Below the pieces are notes generated by a model. That model saw only the letters and a program-made list of their open reading frames with translations. It was not told the DNA's origin and searched no databases. From NCBI GenBank assembly GCA_020199995.1, contig JAIVJM010000006.1:1-32296 (forward strand): DNA of 32,296 bases. The letters run 5' to 3'. Position numbers and translations under genes: made by a program. Below are positions 24,504-32,296 of the stretch, piece by piece. Each line of letters opens with the position of its first letter. Position 1 is the first letter of the stretch. The DNA comes from Acidobacteriota bacterium (GTDB taxonomy: Bacteria; Acidobacteriota; Blastocatellia; Pyrinomonadales; Pyrinomonadaceae).

Positions 24504-24584
24504 GTGAGCAGTGAGCGGTGAGCAGTAAGCAGGAGCGGCCGGTCAACCTTCTTGACTGCCTACTGCTCACCGCTTACTGCTTAC
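24504..24584. repeat. GCAGTAAGCGGTGAGCAG inverted repeat (family E)
   Basis: Arm 24504-24532 begins GTGAGCAGTGAGCGGTGAGC and pairs with 24556-24584 at 26 of 29 positions. The centre carries a smaller GTCAA/TTGAC pair. Each arm is itself built from 7-bp units related to AGTAAGC/AGTGAGC. The element fills the gap between the SRPBCC stop (24591) and the dehydrogenase remnant. Related units form the outer layer at 10784-10823. Confidence 0.85.
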
Positions 24585-24590
24585 TTCCCT

Positions 24591-25391
24591 TTACTTCCCC
24601 GTCGAGGCGCTGCGCCCGGAGGGCTGTCCTTCGGTGGTGGCGACCTCGCCGGTCTCCATCAACTGCTTGAAGCGGCGGAGGTCTTCGTCAATCTGCTGCT
24701 CGGGGTTCTCACCGAAGAGTCTGGCGATGGCCGCGCCGATTGAGCCGCCCGGCGGGTCGTATTTGAGCGTGATGCGCACCACCGTGCCCCGCCCACCCGT
24801 GGCCTGCTCGAAGCGCACCGAGCCGGCGCTGTCAACGTCCGCTCCTTCGAGCGTGCGCCAAGCGATCAACTCGTCCGGCTTCTCGTTGTAGACTTCGGCG
24901 TCCCATTCCACGGTCGTCCCCGCCGGGGCTTTCGCGACCCAGTGCGAGCGGTTCTCGCCCGTCACGCGCACGGATTCGAGGTGGTTCATAAAGCGCGGCA
25001 AATTCTCGAAGTTGCGCCAGAAGCGGAAAAGCTCCTCGGGCGTGCGGTTGATCGTCAAGCTCTTCTCGACCTTGATGCCGCGCTCGCCGCGGACACTCAC
25101 GTTCTCGCTATGGCGCAAATCGCCCTCGCCCGTCGTATCGAAGCCCATCGCCTTGTAGACCTCGCAGTGACCACGGACACCCCTCTGCACGAGCGCCGCG
25201 CCGAGGATACCGAGCGCGATGCCGCCCAGACTTCCGCGCGTCAGCCCGTAGAGCGCCAGCGCGCCGCCCCCAATCGCCGAGACCCAGCGCTCCGTCTGCC
25301 CGACGTTGACCGACGCGCCCGACCCTTCGCCCGCGCCCGTCAGATCGAAGCTCTTTCCCGAATTCGTCAATGTCTCTTCTCTTGATGCCAT
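24591..25391 (-). CDS. SRPBCC (cyclase/dehydrase-like) protein with N-terminal membrane segments
   Basis: The 266 residues have two parts. A hydrophobic region at about 35-72 (VSAIGGGALALYGLTRG..., IALGILGAALVQRG) resembles the DUF2892/YgaP-like two-helix membrane hairpin. The C-terminal domain (about 103-245) is an SRPBCC/START-like fold: SLTINRTPEELFRFWRNFEN, FMNHLESVRVTGENRSHWVA and RFEQATGGRGTVVRITLKY. Such domains bind hydrophobic ligands in a deep pocket. This fusion is common next to zinc alcohol dehydrogenases and stress genes in soil bacteria, which fits the dehydrogenase remnant just downstream. GAGGAG eight bases ahead supports the start. The ligand is unknown. Confidence 0.9.
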   Translation of the reverse strand: MASREETLTNSGKSFDLTGAGEGSGASVNVGQTERWVSAIGGGALALYGLTRGSLGGIALGILGAALVQRGVRGHCEVYKAMGFDTTGEGDLRHSENVSVRGERGIKVEKSLTINRTPEELFRFWRNFENLPRFMNHLESVRVTGENRSHWVAKAPAGTTVEWDAEVYNEKPDELIAWRTLEGADVDSAGSVRFEQATGGRGTVVRITLKYDPPGGSIGAAIARLFGENPEQQIDEDLRRFKQLMETGEVATTEGQPSGRSASTGK

Positions 25392-25416
25392 CTCGTCTTC
25401 TCCTCATTAAAAGCGT

Positions 25417-25459
25417 TTTCGGACAGTGCGACGACCGACAGAGCCCGACCTGTCCGAAA
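25417..25459. promoter_or_regulatory. 10-bp inverted repeat upstream of the SRPBCC gene
   Basis: TTTCGGACAG (25417-25426) and CTGTCCGAAA (25450-25459) form a perfect inverted repeat with a 23-bp spacer, 26 bp ahead of the SRPBCC start. It may be an operator or a leader hairpin. An AT-rich stretch with two ATAGTTA units further upstream (about 25470-25495) could hold the promoter. No regulator gene is adjacent. Confidence 0.45.
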
Positions 25460-25604
25460 TCGGCTCGTCAATAGTTAATTCAGAGATAGTTATTCAAACA
25501 TCGTGCCGGAATGGGCGCTTAACGCGCGCGGCCTTTCCTGCTTTGAACTCAAAGTGAGCTGCCCGTTCTTCGGGCGAGAGCAGTTGAAGAGCCCTGCCTT
25601 ACAC

Positions 25605-25650
25605 AAAAAGAGAAGCGGCCTCCTTTGTGCAGGAGGCCGCTTCTCTTTTG
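25605..25650 (-). terminator. Strong intrinsic terminator of tRNA-Pro
   Basis: AAAAGAGAAGCGGCCTCC (25606-25623) pairs perfectly over 18 bp with 25632-25649 around an 8-nt loop. In the tRNA direction (minus) the stem is followed by a T-run. It begins five bases after the tRNA 3' end. Confidence 0.92.
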
Positions 25651-25654
25651 CTGA

Positions 25655-25728
<74 letters not shown>

Positions 25729-25770
25729 TCTTCCGAACAGCGTGTATTCTAGGTGCGAAGTGTGCGCAAG

Positions 25771-26490
25771 TCAAACCTGCACGTCTCCGGCGTCGCCTCC
25801 GGCGCTACTTTGCGCCCGCGCGCGCGCCTTCTCGCGGCGCGACTTGAGGTACTCGTAGAGCGGCGGCATCAAAGACAGAAACACGACGACGATGACGACC
25901 TTCTCGATGTGGTCTTCGAGGGTGATGCCGAACGCGCGCTCGACGAAGCTGCCGAGGAAGTACCCGGCCAGAATCATGCTGAAGACCCAGAGGAACCCGC
26001 CGACCACGTTGTAGGCGACGAACTGCCTGTAGGGCATCTGCGCGGCCCCCGCGACGATGGGAGCGAAGGTGCGGACGATGGGCACGAAGCGCGCGATGAT
26101 GATGGTTTTGCCGCCATACTTCTCGTAAAACGAATGTGCCTTCTCAAGGTGGCTCGGGCGGAAGAAGAGCGACTTTTGACGAGTGAAGACGCGGGGCCCC
26201 AGTTTGAGACCGGAGTAGTAGCCGACGGCGTCGCCGACGACTGCCGCGACGAAGAGGCTCCCGAGCAGGAAAAAGACGTTGAGCTTGCCGGCGGACGCGA
26301 ACAGACCCGCGACCACGAGCAGCGAATCGCCCGGCAGGAAAAAGCCGACCGCCAGCCCCGTCTCAGCAAAGACGATGAAGACCAGCCCGGCGTAAGTCAG
26401 CAGAAGCCCCTTCGTCGTCAAAAACTCGATGATGTTCTTGGGATTGAGAAGCTCTCTGAGTTGATGAAATATTTCGGTTATGGATTCCAT
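25771..26490 (-). CDS. DedA-family (VTT domain) membrane protein
   Basis: The 239-residue inner-membrane protein has the DedA/VTT signature: FAETGLAVGFFLPGDSLLVV, then ARFVPIVRTFAPIVAGAAQM with the conserved Arg residues, and five or so hydrophobic segments. DedA proteins are needed for membrane homeostasis and proton-motive force, and several family members act as lipid flippases or scramblases such as undecaprenyl-phosphate transporters. Which lipid this copy handles is unknown. The C-terminus is basic then Gly/Ala-rich. There is no strong ribosome-binding site before the ATG at 26490. A short TTCAAAG repeat separates it from pcm upstream. Confidence 0.94.
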   Translation of the reverse strand: MESITEIFHQLRELLNPKNIIEFLTTKGLLLTYAGLVFIVFAETGLAVGFFLPGDSLLVVAGLFASAGKLNVFFLLGSLFVAAVVGDAVGYYSGLKLGPRVFTRQKSLFFRPSHLEKAHSFYEKYGGKTIIIARFVPIVRTFAPIVAGAAQMPYRQFVAYNVVGGFLWVFSMILAGYFLGSFVERAFGITLEDHIEKVVIVVVFLSLMPPLYEYLKSRREKARARAQSSAGGDAGDVQV

Positions 26491-26496
26491 GTTTGT

Positions 26497-26567
26497 GAGT
26501 TCAAAGTTCTATGACCGATGCCGAAAGAAAGGCTCTTGACTTTGAACCTTGCGCTTTGAAATTTGAA
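26497..26567. repeat. TTCAAAG/CTTTGAA repeat (family F)
   Basis: An arm around AGTTCAAAGTTC (26498-26509) faces an inverted arm around GACTTTGAACCT (26538-26549), and further direct TTTGAA units lie at 26555 and 26562. The element begins directly after the pcm stop codon and ends just ahead of the dedA start. It is shorter and less perfect than the other families. Confidence 0.6.
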
Positions 26568-27254
26568 TTAGTCCTGCGCCCAGCCGTAGCGCCCGATGAG
26601 CGGGACGAAAACGCAGGGGCCGTGTTCCTCTTGTTGAAAACCTTCTTCGGTGCGCACGACGCGCACGAGCCGCTGCGACTCGCGAGTCTCGCCAACGGGG
26701 ATGACGAGCCGACCGCCGACCTTCAACTGCGCGCGCAGCGGCTCCGGGACTTCGGGGCCGCCCGCGGCCACCAGAATTCCGTCGTAGGGCGCGTGCGCGC
26801 TCCAGCCGAGCGTGCCGTCGAAACACTTCACGGTGGCGTTGTGGATGTTGAGGCTGCGGATGCGCGCCTGCGCATCACGCGCGAGGTCGGCGATGCGCTC
26901 GATGGCGTAAACCTGTCCCGCGAGCCGCGCCAGCACCGCCGTCTGGTAGCCCGACCCCGCGCCGATCTCAAGCACGCGGCTCTCCTTGCTTAATTCGAGC
27001 AGCTCGCTCATGCGCGCGACGATGTAGGGCTGCGAGATGGTCTGGTTGGCCGCGATGGGGAGCGCGTGGTCGCCGTAGGCGCGTCCCTGAAGGGCTTCGG
27101 GGACGAAGTGGTGGCGCGGCAGCTCAAGCATCGCATCAAGGACGCGCCGGTCGCTGATGCCGTAGTGGTCGCGCAGGCGCTCGGTCATGCGCTGGCGCGG
27201 GATGCGGAAACCTGTCTGTTGGGCGGCTGGACGGTTTGAAGTCGAGGGGTTCAA
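26568..27254 (-). CDS. pcm: Protein-L-isoaspartate O-methyltransferase
   Basis: This enzyme methylates isoaspartyl residues in aged proteins using S-adenosylmethionine, starting their repair. The roughly 228 residues carry the family motifs: PRHHFVPEAL, ALPIAANQTISQPYIVARM, the SAM-binding motif VLEIGAGSGYQTAVLA, and GRLVIPVGE. I place the start at the TTG at 27254 because AGAAGG sits seven bases upstream; a GTG at 27272 and an ATG at 27188 are alternatives, the latter shortening a helix that is normally kept. It follows surE closely, as in the surE-pcm pair of Enterobacteria. Its stop is immediately followed by the family F repeat. Confidence 0.94.
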   Translation of the reverse strand: MNPSTSNRPAAQQTGFRIPRQRMTERLRDHYGISDRRVLDAMLELPRHHFVPEALQGRAYGDHALPIAANQTISQPYIVARMSELLELSKESRVLEIGAGSGYQTAVLARLAGQVYAIERIADLARDAQARIRSLNIHNATVKCFDGTLGWSAHAPYDGILVAAGGPEVPEPLRAQLKVGGRLVIPVGETRESQRLVRVVRTEEGFQQEEHGPCVFVPLIGRYGWAQD

Positions 27255-27286
27255 AAAATTGCCTTCTCTCACCTGTGGCGGTACTT

Positions 27287-28081
27287 TCAGTCGTGCCCGG
27301 CGGGCTGATCCTGCGCGTCGCGCACGATTTCAGCGGCGGGGATGCGGTTCCAGAGGTCGAGCGCGACCAGCGCGCTGTGGTTCGTCATATCGCTGCGCAT
27401 CGGCGTGACGGAGACGTAGCCCTGCTCGATGGCCGAGTAGTCCGTCCCGTCCTCGTTGCCCGAGCTGTAGACCTCCTCGCCGATCCAGTAGTAAGCCTTG
27501 CCGCGCGGGTCGATGTTCTCGCTGATGATGGGACGGGCGTTCTTCATCCCCTGCCGCGTCACGCGCACGCCTTTGATTTCGCCCCGCGGGATGTTGACAT
27601 TAAGCAGCGTCCCCTCCGGCAACCCCTCTTCGAGCGCCTTGCGCACGGCGACGACGGCGAAGCGCGCGGCCTCCGTGAAATCGAAGTTCTCGCGCGCGAC
27701 GAGGCTGAAGGCGAGGCCGGGCACGCCGAGAATCGTCGCTTCGAGCGCGCCTGCCACCGTCCCCGAGTAGGTCGCGTCGTCGCCGAGGTTGCCGCCGTGG
27801 TTAATGCCGGAGACGCAGATGTCAGGCCGCTCTTCGTCGCCAAGGATTTGGTTGAGCGCGAGCGTCACGCAGTCGGTCGGCGTCCCGTCCACCGTCCAGT
27901 GCCGCTCGTCGATCCGCCGGATGCGCAACGGGCGCGAGAGCGTCAGGCTGTGCGACGCGCCGCTCATCTCCGAAGCGGGCGCGACCGTATAGACCTCGCC
28001 CACCTCCCGCAGCGCTTCCTCCAGCATCGTCAGGCCGTCGGAATGAATCCCGTCGTCGTTGGTTAAAAGAATCCTTACCAT
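27287..28081 (-). CDS. surE: 5'/3'-nucleotidase SurE
   Basis: The 264 residues match the SurE survival-protein phosphatase. The metal site is formed by NDDG (Asp9-Asp10), the Ser in SGASHS and the Asn in SGINHGGN. GTPTDCV and YSGTVAGALEA are further invariant segments. SurE dephosphorylates 5'- and 3'-nucleoside monophosphates and aids survival in stationary phase. The pairing with pcm, which repairs damaged proteins, is an old conserved arrangement. The start at 28081 has only a weak ribosome-binding site. The length is typical. Confidence 0.97.
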   Translation of the reverse strand: MVRILLTNDDGIHSDGLTMLEEALREVGEVYTVAPASEMSGASHSLTLSRPLRIRRIDERHWTVDGTPTDCVTLALNQILGDEERPDICVSGINHGGNLGDDATYSGTVAGALEATILGVPGLAFSLVARENFDFTEAARFAVVAVRKALEEGLPEGTLLNVNIPRGEIKGVRVTRQGMKNARPIISENIDPRGKAYYWIGEEVYSSGNEDGTDYSAIEQGYVSVTPMRSDMTNHSALVALDLWNRIPAAEIVRDAQDQPAGHD

Positions 28082-28173
28082 AGTATTAAACCGGCCTCAT
28101 TACACCTTAAAGAAACGAATTATTCAAGCAGGCAATCATCCGCCACGCGCGCTTGTTTCGACGGCAAAGCGAA

Positions 28174-28205
28174 AGCCCCGCGAACGCGCGCGCGCTCGCG
28201 GGGCT
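28174..28205 (-). terminator. Terminator hairpin after the Tes-like radical SAM gene
   Basis: AGCCCCGCGA (28174-28183) and TCGCGGGGCT (28196-28205) make a perfect 10-bp GC-rich stem with a 12-nt GC loop. On the minus strand it is followed by TTTCGCTTT, a broken T-run. It lies 30 bases after the stop codon at 28236. Confidence 0.7.
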
Positions 28206-28235
28206 CTTCAGTCAGTTGTCGTCACTCCGAGGCGT

Positions 28236-30278
<2,043 letters not shown>

Positions 30279-30812
30279 TCTATCTTTATCCTTCTCTCAA
30301 GAGTCTCAAATGTTCGGCGCAACGTCTCGGTAGTCCGTTCACGTCGCCACGGTATCAGTGCTGGTCAGCCGATTGCTTCGCCCTCTGCTGCGGCAACCCG
30401 CAAATGTGGGTTGAGTCCGGGAAACGCTCCCGGCTCACGAAGGTGGCTACAAAAATTAAATCTTTCAATGCTCGGGCCGAAAAGCCCTGAAGGAGAAGCA
30501 CTGCTCGGACAATTTCGACGCCGGGAATGAGTTCAGCACGGTCAGATTTGCCCGGCGCGAAACAATAGACCTTCCTGTGCGAAATGGTCAACCGCTAAAG
30601 CATGGCAATGACCGTGCCATCACCTTACTGCTCCGGTAAATGCTGCAATAGTTAGATTAATGTAGTCTAAGTAGGTAGCGGCGAGATAAATGACGAGCAC
30701 TCCGCGAGTCAAAGTAGTACCTTACTTATTAAATCGTCAGGGGCGTGGCCTTATGACTCGCGAGAACAAGATTGCGTCCTTTCGGGCGGCAATGCTGACA
30801 CAGAGAAGCGAA
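30279..30812. other. 534-bp gene-free region with several hairpins
   Basis: No convincing gene is present; base composition is less GC-rich than the flanks. Hairpins seen on the plus strand are CAACCCGC/GTGGGTTG (about 30394-30413), CCGGGA/TCCCGG (30417-30433), GGGC/GCCC (about 30474-30487), a 7-bp CGCCGGG/CCCGGCG pair (30519-30525 with 30551-30557) and CGCGAGTCA/TGACTCGCG (30703-30711 with 30754-30762). The region is the leader and promoter area of the Tes-like gene (minus strand). It could hold a structured RNA, a degraded insertion element, or both; I cannot match it to a known family. Confidence 0.4.
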
Positions 30813-31607
30813 TTACCCTTTAAATTCTTTGTCTGTCGGGGTGATTATCCCCATCACTTCGTCGAACAGCGCCCCGTTTGTCGCAATCGCGTTCCCTGAA
30901 TGGATTGTTCGCTTACCCTTCCAGTCGGTGAAAGTGCCCCCGGCTTCTTCGAGGATGGGCAGAAGAGCGGCGCAGTCCCAGACCGCGACCACGGGGTCGA
31001 ACATGACATCGGCGCGGCCCGTCGCCACCAGAGCGTACCCGTAGCAATCTCCCCAGGTGCGCCGTTCTCCGGCGCGTCTTTGAAGCTCAGCCGCCGCCGC
31101 CCCGAAGCCGTACCGGTCGCATGTGCCGAAGTCAGTCGCCAGCAAGAGTGATTCTGACAGCGCGGAGGTCCGTGAGACGCGCGTGCGCGCGCCGTTCAGG
31201 TAACAGCCGAGTCCCTTCGCGGCGGAGACGACCTCGCCCAGCGCGGGCAGGTTGATGACCCCGAGCGTCGGCTCGCCTTCGACTTCGAGCCCGAGAAGGA
31301 CGCCGTAGAGGGGCACGCCGTGGACGAAAGAGTAGGTGCCGTCAATCGGGTCGATAATCCAGCGCCTGCCCGAAGAGCCTTCGAGCCCGCCCCCCTCTTC
31401 GCCGAGGATGGCGTCTTCGGGAAATTTTTCGTTGATCCTCCGGCGCAAAAAGCTCTCCGCCTCGAGGTCGGCCTCCGTGACGAAAGTGTTGTTGGCCTTC
31501 ACCTTCTTCTCGAACTCTTTGCGGAAATAGCGGAGGGTGATTTCGCCCGCCTCGTGCGCCAGCTCGACGCCGAAGTCGAGCAACTCACGCAGTTCTTCTT
31601 CAGACAT
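30813..31607 (-). CDS. hisN: Inositol-monophosphatase-family phosphatase, probable histidinol-phosphatase (HisN)
   Basis: The 264 residues carry the IMPase motifs that bind Mg2+: [22 protein letters not shown] and [16 protein letters not shown]. In this superfamily the substrate can be inositol phosphate, fructose-1,6-bisphosphate, PAP or histidinol phosphate. The choice of histidinol phosphate rests on context: the ATG overlaps the hisIE stop by eight bases, so the two are translationally coupled in a histidine operon, and HisN-type phosphatases do this step in Actinobacteria and others. The length is normal. It is the last gene of the operon within the window. Confidence 0.88.
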   Translation of the reverse strand: MSEEELRELLDFGVELAHEAGEITLRYFRKEFEKKVKANNTFVTEADLEAESFLRRRINEKFPEDAILGEEGGGLEGSSGRRWIIDPIDGTYSFVHGVPLYGVLLGLEVEGEPTLGVINLPALGEVVSAAKGLGCYLNGARTRVSRTSALSESLLLATDFGTCDRYGFGAAAAELQRRAGERRTWGDCYGYALVATGRADVMFDPVVAVWDCAALLPILEEAGGTFTDWKGKRTIHSGNAIATNGALFDEVMGIITPTDKEFKG

Positions 31608-32280
31608 CTTTCACACCGCCCTTCGACGCGCGCCGCGACAGCTCTTCGCCCAGCGAGTCCAAAGTCAGGCCGCGCTCCACCAACAGCACGAGGAGGTGAT
31701 AGACGAGGTCGGACATTTCGGAGGCGAGGGCCGACGCGTCGCCGTCTTTCGCCGCGATGATCGTCTCGGCGGATTCTTCCCCAACCTTCTTGAGAATCTT
31801 GTTCAGCCCCTGGTTGAAGAGGTATGTGGTGTAGGAGCCTTCCGGTCTCTCGCGCCGTCGGCCCTCGATCACTTCGTAGAGTCCGGCGAGCACGTCGCCG
31901 AAATTCTTTGGCGACGAATCTACACTTTCTTCCGTCTCGACATTTCCATGAACCGCCCCTTCAACCTCATTGTGGAAACACGAGCGCGCGCCGGTGTGAC
32001 AGGCGGGGCCGCGCGGCTCGACCAGCACAACGAGGGCATCGGCGTCGCAGTCGAGCCGCACGCCGACGACTTTTTGAGTGTGGCCCGAAGTCGCGCCCTT
32101 GTGCCACAGCTCGGCGCGGGAGCGCGACCAGAACCACGTCTCGCCCTCGTCGAGAGTGCGCCGCAAGCTCTCGGCGTTCACGTATGCGAGCGTCAAGACC
32201 TCGCGTGTTGAGGCGTCCTGCACAATGGCGGGGATCAGCCCGCGCTCGTCGAAGCTGATGTCTTCGGGCTTCACAATCAT
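31600..32280 (-). CDS. hisIE: Bifunctional phosphoribosyl-AMP cyclohydrolase/phosphoribosyl-ATP pyrophosphatase
   Basis: This cytoplasmic fusion performs steps two and three of histidine synthesis. The HisI half (about 1-110) has [19 protein letters not shown], the metal-binding DCDADAL and [12 protein letters not shown]. The HisE half (about 125-226) has [29 protein letters not shown] and [14 protein letters not shown]. The 226-residue length is typical of HisIE. The ATG at 32280 is preceded by GAGGAG ten bases upstream, and an in-frame TGA just before it may be the end of the next his gene, outside the window. Its stop overlaps the hisN start. Confidence 0.97.
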   Translation of the reverse strand: MIVKPEDISFDERGLIPAIVQDASTREVLTLAYVNAESLRRTLDEGETWFWSRSRAELWHKGATSGHTQKVVGVRLDCDADALVVLVEPRGPACHTGARSCFHNEVEGAVHGNVETEESVDSSPKNFGDVLAGLYEVIEGRRRERPEGSYTTYLFNQGLNKILKKVGEESAETIIAAKDGDASALASEMSDLVYHLLVLLVERGLTLDSLGEELSRRASKGGVKDV

Positions 32281-32296
32281 CTCACCACGACTCCTC

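Noticed and set aside
30355-30591. 78-residue minus-strand frame in the hisN-radical SAM gap
   Set aside because: No ribosome-binding site, no recognisable domain, and it spans the hairpins; kept only as an open question about a degraded element.

Overview
The window looks like chromosomal DNA from a GC-rich, Gram-negative, free-living bacterium. The best guess is an acidobacterium of the Blastocatellia/Pyrinomonadaceae type. This rests on a DUF1800-DUF1501 gene pair, a giant secreted protein ending in Calx-beta and DUF4214 domains, a radical SAM protein of the tetraether-synthase (MJ0619/Tes) family, and many short palindromic repeats at gene ends. It is an inference from gene content; no rRNA or other taxonomic marker is present.

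Positions 1-8568 (minus strand) hold an amino-sugar and cell-wall block. In transcription order it is a secreted GH20 hexosaminidase, a NagZ-type GH3 glycosidase, a NagX/HGSNAT-like membrane acyltransferase, a membrane-anchored endonuclease/exonuclease/phosphatase-fold protein, MurE, and an N-terminally truncated TIGR01777 epimerase. A divergent plus-strand pair (8706-10805) encodes a double-SIS amino-sugar-phosphate deaminase/isomerase and an SDR-like NAD-dependent epimerase. Together these fit uptake and recycling of GlcNAc-containing polymers next to peptidoglycan precursor synthesis.

Positions 11125-15617 hold a CBS-domain protein with a shortened PQQ-sugar-dehydrogenase-like lipoprotein, a PA0069-type radical SAM protein, a VOC protein, a membrane J-domain protein and a small plus-strand hypothetical protein. 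Positions 15636-23605 encode large exported proteins: a 1368-residue multidomain protein (one CxxCH haem motif, Ig-like modules, PQQ-type beta-propeller, CHRD, Calx-beta, DUF4214) and the DUF1800-DUF1501 pair.

Positions 24051-25728 hold a 56-residue acidic protein, the remains of a zinc alcohol dehydrogenase, an SRPBCC-domain membrane protein and tRNA-Pro(CGG) with a strong terminator. Positions 25771-32280 hold a DedA protein, the surE-pcm repair pair, the Tes-like radical SAM protein, and overlapping hisIE and hisN at the edge of a histidine operon.

The most unusual property is at the DNA level. At least six families of imperfect inverted repeats sit at gene boundaries, and at several loci they supply start or stop codons or terminal residues of proteins. 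One locus (10848-11072) nests three different palindromes around one centre. The best candidate for unexplored biochemistry is the Tes-like radical SAM protein at 28236-30278, a possible membrane-spanning-lipid synthase. No CRISPR array, complete insertion sequence, integrase, prophage or rRNA gene is visible.
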